Origin: Pinus tabuliformis
Lineage: Eukaryota > Streptophyta > Pinopsida > Pinales > Pinaceae
Assembly: GCA_031772625.1 (NCBI GenBank)
Contig: CM062819.1
Location: 1,230,051,070 to 1,230,115,069, forward strand
Direction: 5' to 3'
DNA: 64,000 nucleotides
Shown: in pieces, positions 31,165 through 42,913 of the stretch
How positions within the stretch are numbered: position 1 is the stretch's first letter
Layout: the number at the start of each line of letters is the position of its first letter
Translations under genes and position numbers: made by a program
Notes under the pieces: generated by a model
Databases searched by the model: none
The model's input: only the letters and a program-made list of their open reading frames with translations
Told to the model about the DNA's origin: nothing

Positions 31165-31348
31165 TACATTTGTAAAGCATCAAAAAGCTTCACAAAGCTT
31201 CAAAAATTCTCTCAACAAAGAAGCACCTCAGACCATCTCCTTTCTTTATCTTTCACACAGTTAAATTCTCCTTGAACAAATACAAAACCAATAGCTAATT
31301 TTCTAGCTAACTTAGCAAACCATATTAGGGTTAAAATGAGATAAACTT

Positions 31349-31360
31349 GCTCTAATACCA
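31349..31360 (-). promoter_or_regulatory. Primer-binding site of X (tRNA-iMet type)
   Basis: On the minus strand TGGTATTAGAGC follows the LTR end after three bases (AGT). It differs by one base from TGGTATCAGAGC, the site for initiator tRNA-Met. Only a single copy is present, unlike element Y. Confidence 0.88.
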
Positions 31361-31363
31361 ACT

Positions 31364-32764
31364 TGATATGAATATTGCGCAAACTTGTTAATGCTATGTA
31401 AGCTCCCTCATCAAATAAAAATAAATGTGTTTAGGATCGTCTCAAATTAACCAAAATATGAGGAATTATGTGTTAAGTGTTGAGTGTCTTTTATGAGCAA
31501 TTTATGAGATTAATTAGTTGTTTAAAACACATATACAAAAAGTAAAATGCAAAGAAATAAAACACAACAATTCATAACACAAAGTTGATAAAGGAGTTCA
31601 CCCCTCCTGGGCTACATCTCCTTGGACCTGCTTCAATGACTAGGCCCTCTTTGGATTAATGGTCAATCCTCTGATTACATGAACCTGTAGTGCTCCAATG
31701 GCTTTGTAACCTACTCCATTGGATTCATAAGACTAAAAAACCCCAAAAATGACTATCCAATCTCTGCAATTGGACTTCAGCTGATCTAGGCTTGACCTCC
31801 TCTCCTGGTGGCCCTAGGCTTCCTTAAACTTCAACGTAGCAAAATCACGTACAAAAGTGCCTTTCTGCCTCTGCAACCTATTCCATTGTGTTCAGAGAAT
31901 CCAAATCATCTAGGAATGACTCTTTATGAGCCAAAATTGGTCGAATTTAGCAAAAGTTATGGTCTCTTCAGTTTTCCCTAGGAAAACTCCACCAAATCTG
32001 GAGAAACTCCAGTTAACCCCACCAAAAATGGAGCAATGTCGGATTTGTCAGACCTGCCAAAACTGTTGCCAACTAAATCCACAATTATCAGGGGATAAGC
32101 TTGGTTAATTAGCGCTAATCTCCATTTAGCGCGTTAAACGCGTGGTTAGTGTTAGCGCTAGCCTTCGATTACAAAGTTGGTCACATGCGGAGGGGGTTGG
32201 CCCTCTCTTTCCCCAACCACCACATTTAATCTCTTTAAATGAAAACCGTGCTCCATGTATGTTAAGTAACATCGTTGCGACATAGCGGTGAGGTGTGGGG
32301 CTTGTGTGGGAGAGGTTGCAGGTTCGACTTTGTCGACCTTCCAAATAATTTTACCTGACCTTTGAGAGGGAACATGACAGCCTTTGGGCTTGCCATGTGT
32401 CAGCCTGTCAATGGTCCACCTCAAATGCATTTGACCAATAATATGCCGACACTTGTCACAATCTGATTGAGCCACCTATGGGAATATATTTGGAATATTC
32501 CAAGGAATATTCCAAGGAATATTTTTTTTGCTGACTGGGCTATACGGATGCCTAGTCAGCATCCCAGTCAGCGTTGTACCCAAAATTTTACCTATTTGAC
32601 AAAATGGATAGAAGTCTCTATATTTCTCATATGAGCTCCGTTTTGAGTGAAACAAGTTGTGTTGGGATCGTATCGCTGAGACGGACGCGGTCGGTCTGTT
32701 TTTGAGTGATTCTGAGCACTTTGATTTTTGAGCAAATGTTTGCCCCAAATCTAGATTCTTATCA
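31364..32764 (-). repeat. 5' LTR of element X
   Basis: 1401 bp with TGATA...TATCA ends. It repeats 4945-6355. It holds the Pol III-like boxes (about 32280-32331), a run of GAATATT words (32478-32523) and a stem-loop at 32533-32574 with ten paired bases, GCTGACTGGG/CCCAGTCAGC, enclosing a second GGATGC/GCATCC stem. Confidence 0.88.
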
Positions 32765-33595
32765 TGGCACCTTCCCCATCATAATCAGATCTCTTTGTCA
32801 ACCGACTTTTTTGATGGGGCAGAGAAGAATGGGAGATGTGGTTGTGGAGTTTTTTTATACATTGATGCAGTTGTTTCCTATAGGATACACTGATATGGGG
32901 GTATGGGCACCAATACCTGTGTCGAATTGGTGGCTCTTTGGGGACTCCTCTGGTTCGCTGCTGAGAAACAGGTTTCGGTCATTCACATCTACGGGGATTC
33001 GAAAACCATTGTTGATGGGTTTTCTGGCAGATCACATTTCAACCCTCCCAAGTTAAGATACTGGAGGACATGTACTGGTGAGCTACTTAGCATATTCCAA
33101 CATTACAACATACAACACATATTTCGCGAATCAAAATCTATGGTTGATCTCTTATCAAAGCGAGGGTTGTTGGATGAGGAGGGATATATGTTTGTTTCTT
33201 CTTTTCTTCATGGTGTTGCACAAGGGGAGGACATATTTTCTCTTCCTTAAATGAATATTTTGTCTATGCTCAACTCATATTGTCATCTTCTCACTTCTGT
33301 TCCTTTTTGGTACTATTTGGTCACTTTTGGTTGTTAAAAGGTTTCTGGTATATCTTTCGATATCTACCTCTTTTTGTAGTATGCTTCTGTACTCACTATG
33401 TCTGGTTATATCGGGATGATGGTCTCATTGCAGCTGAATTATGAACTTTTGAATATGTCATGCACAATGTAAACTGAATTATCTCTAATAAAATTCAGTT
33501 TTGTTTTTTTCTTCTGAAGAAAAAAGAAAAAAAAAGCAAGAAAAAAATGAGAGGAAAACAAAGAAAGGAAAAAAGAGAAGAAGAAGTGGATGAAG
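32765..33595 (+). mobile_element. L1-type LINE, 3' segment with RNase H
   Basis: This is the rest of the LINE cut by element X. It begins with the target duplication TGGC, and joined to 4944 the reading continues. An RNase H domain, as in many plant L1 elements, can be followed in two frames. FFDGAEKNGRCGCGVFF carries the first Asp. A shift then leads to 32903-33250 with Glu (CVELVALW), Asp (IYGDSKTIVDG) and the last Asp (KSMVDLLSKRG). The stop is at 33248-33250. A 3' UTR and an A-rich tail (about 33518-33595) follow. Confidence 0.88.
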
Positions 33596-34523
33596 CTTAT
33601 GAAATTTAGCTTTTTGAAAGCATTATTTTAAAAATATATCCATATCTTATTGCTAAGATGGAAGGATATAAGGCTAAAACGATGATCATATAACATCTTG
33701 ATGTGTGCTCAGTTACTCTAAAAAGCATTGCATACATATAGATGAACATAGTCTAAAACTTTCACATATTCAATGGCCTACTTCTAAATCTTGAATTATT
33801 GTTGCAAAATAAGAATTGATGGAATAGTTGGGATCTCAAAAAAAAAAGTTGGGAATTCTCTATTAATTTAACAAGAAAATACTAATTTAAGAAGAAAATA
33901 TTCAAAATATTGTATTAATTAACAAGACTACGATATATAAATATCCTATGATATGAATTTTTTTTGTCACATACCTACAATTAAATATAGGTGGAGGAAT
34001 AATATGTACAATTAAATATAAGTGGAGGAATGTTACGAGTACTCCAATAATTAAACAACCAAAAAGAAATATTGTAATATATGCCCGCTTAAAAACAAGT
34101 AGAGGAATATTGGGAGTGCTCCACTAATTAAACAACTAGGAATAAAATATAATACATTATTTTTTTCACATTGGCTTACTTAAAAAACAAATGAGAAATA
34201 GAAAGATATTAAAAGTACCTACTAACTCAACCACCATGGAAAAAAATGTTTGAGATTATCGATTATATTTAATATGTCAATTCACAATCTCCTTGCCATA
34301 TATTTTATTTTCTTAATTTTTTAATATAATATTTTAACCTATTAAATTATAAATAGAATATATCAAACTCTAAAAATAATTAAAAAAATATATCACTAAA
34401 TTGAAAATTTATTATTCTCTAATTCAATCTTAACTTTTAACTCACGCCAATAATATATACAATATATTAATATTATGATATATTCAATTTTAATTCACAT
34501 TACTTCTTATTATTATTAATTAC
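33596..34523. other. AT-rich intergenic DNA
   Basis: No gene seen. Between about 33960 and 34150 a phrase built on 'AAGTGGAGGAATnTT...ACTCCA(C/A)TAATTAAACAAC' recurs two or three times in degenerate form. Otherwise it is simple AT-rich sequence. Confidence 0.6.
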
Positions 34524-34830
34524 GCCGTAAGGCGTTCCCTCTGAGATGAAATTTCCTGTGGTCTTTGCTGTCATCGTTATCGTCTGTCTGATTTGATGTT
34601 AGACGATTCGAATAATTGCTACTGTTGGATCAAATAGCTGGTTTCCATAATAACTTTTCAAACTACCTAGCGCTTGCCATACTCAAGGAACCATTGTTTC
34701 TCTCTCATCTTCGGCAACTGCAGAAACATGTCATAGATTGAGGTGAAGGTGGAGCGTTATGGGTTGTGGAATTGAAGAGTTTTATTTTTTCAATATTTCT
34801 GTGGGTAAATTAGCTGCAACTCCATTCGCA
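34524..34830 (+). repeat. Direct repeat, 5' region of F-box gene copy (copy 1)
   Basis: About 305 bases starting GCCGTAAGGCGTTCC are repeated at 35731-36035 with few changes. The second copy leads straight into sequence also found (inverted) upstream of the F-box N-terminal half at 44172-44891, so the unit is probably promoter/5' UTR of that gene family. Between the copies (34831-35730) there is no recognisable gene, but there are two small tandem duplications (35385-35500 and 35590-35652). Confidence 0.65.
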
Positions 34831-35730
34831 ACAAAATAGACTCGTCTAAGGGCGGATTGACACTCGCCTCGTTGATACCACCTCGTCTCGTTGATACAAA
34901 TTCGTCATTCTGTTTTTGATTTGGTAAACTGCTCACCCTATAGATGTCTGTTCAGAAAAAAATCGTTAAAATATGGCGATGACCCTGGAAGAAGTTAATG
35001 CGTATTATTCCTTATTTCGATTTCAGACTGAACCTGTCACAAATTAAAAGGGTTTACTATTGTGCGGAAGGGTTTTACTATTTTTTCGATTTCAACGTAT
35101 TTCAATACACAAGTATGTGTTTTAATTTTAATTTTTCTCTATTTTCCTTTGGCAATTATTGGTTATTAATTTGGTCTAGCGAATGATTTGAAATAAGCTC
35201 CGATTTGCAGTAGGTTAAACAAGAGGATTTACTATTGAGAAAGTAGATGATACGAGGGATGCTTTTGTTTCAATTTAAAGGGCTGACATTTTCTTGCATA
35301 CGTTTTGTTTGTTTGGGCTGTTTATCTCATTTATATATAATCAATATGGTGGCAGATTCTGATTGTTTTCTAATTTTTGTGCGTAGCCATTGAGGAGATG
35401 AGATGATGTTCGAGTGAAGGAGAAACAACGAATTTGTATGTAGCCATTGAGGAGATGAGATGATATGCTAGTGAAGGAGAAACGTCGAAGAATATGGTTA
35501 GTCTGAATCAGGTAGATACGCATTTTTGAAATGATTCAAATTTTTTGGAAATTGCTTTTCTTATTGGTTTTGACCTAATAATGAATTGAAAGGTGGTTTG
35601 ACATTGAGAAAGAAGATGAAAAGTGGTTTGATATTGAGAAAGAAGATGATAGGAGAAGCTTTAGAGGCCACATTTGTTTTGTTTTGGGTAGTTTTGTCTT
35701 TAATGTATATAATTCACAAGTTCTTAATTA

Positions 35731-36440
35731 AGCCGTAAGGCGTTCCTTCTGAGATGAAATTTCCTGTGGTCTTTGCTGTCATCGTTATCGTCCGTCTGAT
35801 TTGATGTTAGACGATTCGAATAATTGCTACCATTGGATAAAATAGCCGGTTTCCATAATAACTTTTCAAACTACCTAGCGCTTGCCATACTCAAGGAACC
35901 ATTGTTTCTCTCTCATCTTTGGCAACTGCAGAAACATGTCAGAGATTGAGGTGAAGGTGGAGCGTTATGGGTTGTGGAATTGAAGAGTTTTATTTTTTCA
36001 GTATTTCTGTGGGTAAATTCGCTGCAACTCCATTCACTTCTGAACGCTGCCATCTTGATTTATGCAGGTTTATGGTTGAAAATTCTTTAAAATTGTCGAA
36101 GGCTTCGTAGTGGAAATTATGATTTTGAGGATTTTGAGCTGAAGCCCTAAGGATCCATTGATTTTTGCGATGGTAAGATTCGCTTGAATTTCTATTTCAT
36201 GTTATAGTCTTCCATTTGCGACGTCTTTTGTTTGTTTGTTTGGTTAAATTCCCTTTTGTGCAAGACCCTTATGGGACAGGAACTTGGCCTCCTCTGCCTC
36301 GTACCTATGATAAACCGTCTAGACACAGTTAACAATGAAATGTCACAACAGAGTACAATTTACCTGCACAATGTTCTTCGGGTGAATACAACCAAAGCCA
36401 ATATAATGAAAATTCGGTTTATCATAGTAACGGCACGGGA
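35731..36440 (+). pseudogene. 5' UTR-like segment of an F-box/kelch gene copy
   Basis: After the 305-base repeat, 36040-36430 matches the minus strand of about 45775-46190. Shared parts are the TTATGCAGG 3' splice-like site and the stretch around GACAGGAACTTGGCC. In the minus copy this sequence lies upstream of the F-box coding start, so it is probably a 5' UTR with an intron. Here it stops at about 36430 and is followed by the 1.63-kb tandem unit instead of the F-box coding part. A frame at 36232-36615 is shared in part with 45634-45972, but I recognise no protein in it. Confidence 0.5.
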
Positions 36441-36596
36441 AACACCGTTTTCTACGGCCGTTTTTGTTAACCTGTATTTTTTTAGAGCTCAGTTCGTTGT
36501 AATTTGTTTCTTTAGAGTTTGTTCTCAGCTCTGTTTTTTTGCTCTTTGCATATATTTATTTAAACATTTCAGGTACCAAATTCCCTTCCTGTGTGT

Positions 36597-36985
36597 TCAT
36601 AGATTCCTGCAATGAAGCATATGTTTACCAATGAAGTACCAAATGCACCAAATTTTAATAGAATCCACAGGGACGAGAATTTCTGCAAGAGCTGTGCTGA
36701 ATTTCAAACGCTCTGATTCGACTGTCTTTGGGCCTTCGGATCCTTCGCCATGCATCTCATCTAAGGATTTTTCTATCATATTCTGAATTGCCTCTACTTT
36801 TTCTTAATGTCTTGGAGTTTGGAAAAGAGTTCTATAGATGTAACATTTGGATATTCTTTATGAATGTAAAAGTGTTTGTAGTTGTTTGCATCATTCACAA
36901 AGAAACCTGAAGAGTAGAGTTTCACTAAGCTCATCAAACTGAGAACTACTAGCACTCCTAATAGCAATTGAAGACCAGATACCAC
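36597..36985 (-). pseudogene. Unknown membrane-anchored ORF, copy 1 (frameshifted)
   Basis: Two adjoining minus-strand frames. The first, from 36985, has an N-terminal hydrophobic segment (LQLLLGVLVVLSLMSLVKLY), a likely membrane anchor, then SGFFVNDANNYKHFYIHKEYP and a Lys-rich end. The second (36597-36779) starts within a stop-to-stop frame (EKSLDEMHGEGSEGPKTVESE) and has LKFSTALAEILVPVDSIKIW. They look like one small protein broken by a frameshift near 36790. I do not recognise the family. The copy at 38231-38619 is nearly the same. Protein-like composition supports a real former gene. Confidence 0.4.
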
Positions 36986-37489
36986 CTAGGTCGATTTCCC
37001 TTTTTGAAAACAAGTTAATCTCTGCATTAATTTTAAGTTAATCTCTGCATTAATATATATGGGTAAAACTCATAGCTTAAACATAATTCCATATATGGTT
37101 TAAGAAGTGTACATTCAATTGTAGATTTTACTTATTGTTTCTCTCCGAATGGTATATTTTGGTCTTGGGTGACATATATATACAATTTTTTGAAATTTCC
37201 ACACATAAACAATAATTAGCAGAAGGCATAAGAAACAAAAGACATATATTTAATGGTCAATTTGTTAAGCTTTAGTATGTGAGATAAACCGTATTCAATT
37301 TATTTAATTTTTTATTGCAATCTGGCCGTAAATCTAGTTGAAACTATATTGAAAATTGAAATTAAATCTGTGTTTTTCATATTTTTGTTGTTTTTTCTCT
37401 CTCCTCGTTTCTTGAATGCGAAACCTCCAAACTACGTTTCTCGAACCGTTGTCGTTTCTCGTTTCATTTCCGGTTTCTCGTTTCTGGTA

Positions 37490-38104
37490 ACATAGCTGCA
37501 AGGGCTTATTGTAAAACAGCTTTCCTGAACAACAAGCTTTATGTGGTAGGTGGAGTGAATAGGGGCAGAGGTGGATTAACTCCACTTCAGTAGGCAGAGG
37601 TTTATGATCCTGTTACAAATACCTGGACCCAAATTCCAAACATGCCATTTGCACGAGCTCAAGTTCTACCCACAGATTTTTTGGCAGATATGCTAAAACC
37701 AATTGCTACTGAAATGATATCATTTAGAGGAAAACTATGTGTACCACATAGCTTATATTCGTGGCCTTTCTTTGTAGATGTTGGTGGTGAAGCCTATGAT
37801 CCTGCTACTGATTCTTGGCTGGAGATGCCAAACGGTATGGGAGATGGTTGGCCTGCAAGGCAGACATGGACAAAATTAAGCATTGTGGTGGATGGTAACT
37901 TGTATGCGTTGGATCCTTCTAGTTCATTAGACAGCGGTAAGATTAAAATGTATGATCCCCAGGAAGATACATGGAAAGTCATTTTGAGGAAAGTACCTGT
38001 TGTAGATCACACAAATTCAGAGTCACCTTACCTACTAGCTGGATTCTTGGGAAAGCTTCATATTATTACAAAAGACATTAGCGACAATGTCACTGTTTTG
38101 CAGG
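37490..38104 (+). pseudogene. F-box/kelch (At1g22040-like) C-terminal fragment, copy 1
   Basis: The frame resembles the C-terminal half of Arabidopsis F-box/kelch protein At1g22040, a likely substrate-recruiting subunit of an SCF ubiquitin ligase. It begins RAYCKTAFLNNKLYVVGGVNRG (a kelch repeat), meets a TAG after GLTPLQ (about 37589), and continues from 37642 with ARAQVLPTDFLADMLKPIA and HSLYSWPFFVDVGGEAYDP. It breaks at 38104 where the second tandem unit begins. F-box and first kelch repeats are absent. Non-functional. Confidence 0.88.
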
Positions 38105-39737
38105 CCTGTATTTTTTCAGAGCTCAGTTCGTTGTAATTTGTTTCTTTAGAGTTTGTTCTCAGCTCTGTTTTTTTGCTCTTTGCATATATTTATTTAAACA
38201 TTTCAGGTACCAAATTCCCTTCCTGTGTGTTCATAGATTCCTGCAATGAAGCATATGTTTACCAATGAAGTACCAAATGCACCAAATTTTAATAGAATCC
38301 ACAGGGACGAGAATTTCTGCAAGAGCTGTGCTGAATTTCAAACGCTCTGATTTGACTGTCTTTGGGCCTTCGGATCCTTCGACATGCATCTCATCTAAGG
38401 ATTTTTCTATCATATTCTGAATTGCCTCTACTTTTTCTTAATGTCTTGGAGTTTGGAAAAGAGTTCTATAGATGTAACATTTGGATATTCTTTATGAATG
38501 TAAAAGTGTTTGTAGTTGTTTGCATCATTCACAAAGAAACCTGAAGAGTAGAGTTTCACTAAGCTCATCAAACTGAGAACTACTAGCACTCCTAATAGCA
38601 ATTGAAGACCAGATACCACCTAGGTCGATTTCCCTTTTTGAAAACAAGTTAATCTCTGCATTAATTTTAAGTTAATCTCTGCATTAATATATATGGGTAA
38701 AACTCATAGCTTAAACATAATTACATATATGGTTTAAGAAGTGTACATTCAATTGTAGATTTACTTATTGTTTCTCTCCGAATGGTATATTTTGGTCTTG
38801 GGTGACATATATATACAATTTTTTGAAATTTCCACACATAAACAATAATTAGCAGAAGGCATAAGAAACAAAAGACATATATTTAATGGTCAATTTGTTA
38901 AGCTTCAGTATGTGAGATAAACCGTATTCAATTTATTTAATTTTTTATTCCAATCTGGCCGTAAATCTAGTTGAAACTATATTGAAAATTGAAATTAAAT
39001 CTGTGTTTTTCATATTTTTGTTGTTTTTTCTCTCTCCTCGTTTCTTGAATGCGAAACCTCCAAACTACGTTTCTCGAACCGTTGTCGTTTCTCGTTTCAT
39101 TTCCGGTTTCTCGTTTCTGGTAACATAGCTGCAAGGGCTTATTGTAAAACAGCTTTCCTGAACAAAAAGCTTTATGTGGTAGGTGGAGTGAATAGGGGCA
39201 GAGGTGGATTAACTCCACTTCAGTAGGCAGAGGTTTATGATCCTGTTACAAATACCTAGACCCAAATTCCAAACATGCCATTTGCACGAGCTCAAGTTCT
39301 ACCCACAGCTTTTTTGGCAGATATGCTAAAACCAATTGCTACTGGAATGATATCATTTAGAGGAAAACTATGTGTACCACATAGCTTATATTCGTGGCCT
39401 TTCTTTGTAGATGTTGGTGGTGAAGCCTATGATCCTGCTACTGATTCTTGGCTGGAGATGCCAAACGGTATGGGAGATGGTTGGCCTGCAAGGCAGACAG
39501 GGACAAAATTAAGCGTTGTGGTGGATGGTAACTTGTATGCGTTGGATCCTTCTAGTTCATTAGACAACGGTAAGATTAAAATGTATGATCCCCAGGAAGA
39601 TACATGGAAAGTCATTTTGAGGAAAGTACCTGTTGTAGATCACACAGATTCAGAGTCACCTTACCTACTAGCTGGATTCTTGGGAAAGCTTCATATTATT
39701 ACGAAAGACATTAGCGACAATGTCACTGTTTTGCAGG
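38105..39737. repeat. 1.63-kb tandem duplication, unit 2
   Basis: Direct copy of 36471-38104. It is followed without break by the natural 3' end of the kelch gene (39738-39892), so this unit is the original and unit 1 the added one. Confidence 0.92.
38231..38619 (-). pseudogene. Unknown membrane-anchored ORF, copy 2 (frameshifted)
   Basis: This is the same two-frame arrangement as 36597-36985, with only a few codon changes (HGEGSEGPKTVES in copy 1, HVEGSEGPKTVKS here). The frameshift is shared, so the gene was broken before the tandem duplication. Confidence 0.4.
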
Positions 39738-39892
39738 CTGACACAAGCGAAGGTGCAGTTACATCATCTTCATCGTCATCGACCTTCGATCCTTCTACTA
39801 GTATTTCGGATTCTGAGGTTGATAGGAAGAGCATTGCTAGTCGACATTTTGGTTTTAATGAGCTAGTTAGCTGTCAGGTCCTTCAGATCTAA
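39123..39892 (+). pseudogene. F-box/kelch (At1g22040-like) C-terminal fragment, copy 2
   Basis: Same gene fragment as 37490-38104, but reaching the natural stop (TAA/TAG region at 39890-39892). The C-terminus reads VTVLQADTSEGAVTSSSSSSTF ... FGFNELVSCQVLQI, in line with the Ser-rich tail and CQV-x-x-I end of the Arabidopsis relative. It shares the TAG after GLTPLQ with copy 1, so the nonsense mutation predates the duplication. The frame from 39275 is open for 205 codons and starts with an internal Met. Without the F-box it should not work as an SCF adaptor. Confidence 0.88.
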
Positions 39893-42800
39893 GACCAAGG
39901 TTAACATTTATTTTTCTTCCATGCTGTGATTACTTTGTAAATATTATGAAAGGAGAGCTCCTCAGGGTAGCACAATTCACTATATGGGGCTATTTTTTAA
40001 CTGGAAACCCCGTTTTTCACAACCACTCATTGCTTTGTCTCTCTAAGAGTTTACATCTCTTACTGAAACAATTGATTAATATTGTACAACTCTTCTGCCA
40101 ACACCTTATATCGATATCTTAATATATTATTTTCAGAGATGATGGTCAACGGTAGTTTTTGCTGGCAATAATGTTATGCATAATATGAAAATTCTATGCA
40201 GACATAGCACCTAAGCATGGGTAAGGTCTGGAAGGGAAGTTTCCTTGTGCCATAAATAACAACAGAATGTATATATAACACATTTTCCATTTTGATCTGG
40301 TAGTTGATGCTGGAATTTGATGGGACCGATAAAAATGTCCCTTATAACAGTTCTATTGACATTGTGAATCAACGATCTTTGTATTACATGCTCTGTAGAT
40401 ATGTCTTATCTGTCTGATAGTAAAGTAATCATGTGGTATTGCATTGTATTTGTTTTACCTTTTCTTTGGCTAGTTTTGTATGGTTTGTTTGTAAGAATAA
40501 ATTTATCTTAGCCCAAAATACCAACTTTTCACCACTTAAAACATCCATAGTAAAAGTAAGTTTTATGCATAAAAGGTTATGTGTTTGGTTTTCCTGCTTT
40601 CAGCTTTAAATGTTGGACATTTATTTTTTCGTTTTCATTCAATTTTGCTAACAATTCTGTAAGTAGACCTTGCTTGTCTTTATGAAATGAAAAGGGTAAA
40701 GAAAAGTGACTTCATATATGGTTTTAGGAGTGGTGTTGTTGTTATACATTAAGTAATAGTGTATATAAATGTTATCAACTCCATGTTGAGCACCAAAGGA
40801 ATTAACAGCCCCCTCATTGCATTCACTATGTTAAGTTCCTTTCACTAAAGAATCCCTTTCAAACCCACCAAGGCTAAAGAATGCACTTGTTTCAAGTAAC
40901 CATACATTCATCAAATTGTTCGTTATGCAAATGGATCAATGTATTTTTTGAAAGGCATAATTTCATACTAATTTGTTGTGTAAGGTGTTTTCCAAATTCA
41001 TTGGCAAGGGTATCATATGTAAAGATGCAATCGTTTATCCAAAACATAAAGTTATTTTAAAACTAATATGAAGTCTGATGAGACTAATAGAGATCAATGA
41101 TCAAAATTGAATCCTTCCTAGCTCTTTCAAAGGGTTTAAACTTGTTCTAAAAAGGTAATTCAAAAACACCTTGAAAAAAAGTCAAATTTTTACATCGCTT
41201 ATCATTTGTAAAGGAAAACAAATATTATATATTTCAAAAGAAGAATTACAATTTTAATGACCCATCCAAGCTCTCAAAGCTTCATTGCTTAGTGACAATT
41301 GTACCTTAAATATTATGTCAGGACAAATGTAAATCATAAGATTCAAGTTTTAGCACCCAATACTTCACTTTGGCATTTAAACAAGTGATGAACTATATAA
41401 TTGTAATGGAGTGATGGGTGATAAGATGATAGGTCTGTGGAAGAAACAAGCTACTAGAAGGTTACAAACAAGGGGAAAGAGAAACAAATTTAGAACAACA
41501 ACTTTACAGGGTTGACACTAGGTTACTCTTGTTGAGATAAGGTGGAAAAAAGGGCTATAACAAGCTTAATAAGAGGTTTTATGATTAGCATGGGGATTTT
41601 CCTTACAACTCAACATGTCACTCCCATCAAACAATCAACACATGAATAACTTTTGTTTTTTATGCATGAATAGTTGATTTTCCCATATCACATCTTCTAC
41701 TGGTAGGTTATTCCATTTGATGAGGTACTCAATAATTGCTTAATTTTATAGCTACTTAATCCTTGTTTCAAGGATATTTTTTGGTTCAAGTATGATTGTT
41801 TTTCCTTCTTCTGCTAAAATAGTTGGGATTGTGATCTTGTTACCAATTACCCTTGTTAATCAAGAAGTTGTTAGATTTGGTAGCAATGGACATGTGTTCT
41901 AGTCTCTATAATGTCTAAGAGGCTAAGGAACACAAGATGTCCAAAACCCAGAAAAGGCTAAGGAACATAAGATCTCCAAAACCTAGAAAAAGTTTCATGA
42001 GAAAAGACTTGGAGACGTCTCAATTAGATTAATTAGCCATAATTGGGGAAGTTCAATTTTTCTCTGGAGGCTTCTATGATGAATTCAAATTGATTTTAGC
42101 ATTAATTGAGATGTACTCATGGCAGTTGAGACTCCAACAAGAGATTATAAGAGTGGGTCTAGGGGATTGGGGAGTGCATAGAGTATTTGGTGAGCAGTTT
42201 GGCTACCCAATTGCAGTTATTCACCAAGGGCACAATTGAAGCTAGGGAAGCATTAGAGACAGAGGGATAAACAAATATTTGAGAGCAAGAGTTTGGAGGA
42301 ATTTTCCTCAGTGTTTTCTAGTGTCTGGGAGACAGGAAGAGGAGGTCAAATTCATCTATAAAGGATGTCGCTACAACTAGTGCGAGTAGCCAAATTTCCC
42401 AGTGCGACTTGCTGGAGAATCAATGTTTCAATTACTAGTTTCCATATCAGTATCCCATAGGCAAAGCGAACGGGTTTCAGAAGCATAAGGAGGCAAAAAA
42501 ATTTGCTGGAAGGTGATTATGGGGTTGTATGAATTTTCCTCAGCTAGATCTCCGCATTCTAGGAGGAAGTGTGAGTTCCAAAAAGGGAGTGCGAGTGGCT
42601 AGTAGGAGGGTAAGTTGATTGCAGAGGGAGACAATTTATCTCCAGTTTATTTTTCCATTATTAAATGGATCTTTGTCAGTGAGAGGTAAGCATATCATTG
42701 TACTCTTGAATTGTTGAAGAATTTATAATAATATAACCATCATCTATTGCACTAGTTTTCCCTTCACAGTTTTTCCAGGGACATTTGTCCAAAAACAACG

Positions 42801-42913
42801 ATGCCAATTTTTATTGTGTGTGTGCATATTTCTAAGTTCCAATTTTTATATTTAGCAACATTTTTTCTTTGGAGATTGCAATCAATGAATTTATAGTTAT
42901 TTTCCATTAATAA
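39893..42913. other. Intergenic DNA, possible decayed LTR at the right
   Basis: Up to about 41400 I see nothing but AT-rich sequence. From about 41900 to 42780 the composition changes (GAGTGCGAGTGGCTAGTAG, direct GGCTAAGGAACA words). Its place just beyond the minus-strand integrase end makes it a candidate 3' LTR of that chromovirus, but I cannot define ends. Confidence 0.4.

Larger units (their letters stand above)
4945..32764 (-). mobile_element. Element X: non-autonomous LTR retrotransposon (gag only)
   Basis: X is an LTR retrotransposon in minus orientation inserted in the LINE. The right (5') LTR is 31364-32764 and the left (3') LTR is 4945-6355. The right LTR has TGATA/TATCA inverted ends. 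A tRNA-iMet-type primer site follows the 5' LTR and a purine tract precedes the 3' LTR. Four bases, TGGC, flank both sides (4941-4944 and 32765-32768). Without the inserted element Y, the internal part is only about 2.9 kb (6356-7413 plus 29537-31363). It holds one decayed gag-like ORF and no RT or integrase, so X depended on another element's enzymes. The two LTRs differ clearly, roughly one base in ten by eye, so it is old. Confidence 0.88.
36471..38104. repeat. 1.63-kb tandem duplication, unit 1
   Basis: Repeated directly at 38105-39737, offset 1633-1634, with only scattered substitutions. It contains the minus-strand ORF pair (36597-36985) and the plus-strand kelch fragment (from 37490). 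The junction at 38104/38105 cuts the kelch frame after TVLQA. Confidence 0.93.

Noticed and set aside
39275-39892. Intact 205-residue kelch protein gene
   Set aside because: It starts at an internal Met after a nonsense codon and lacks the F-box half, so it is the C-terminal end of a broken gene.
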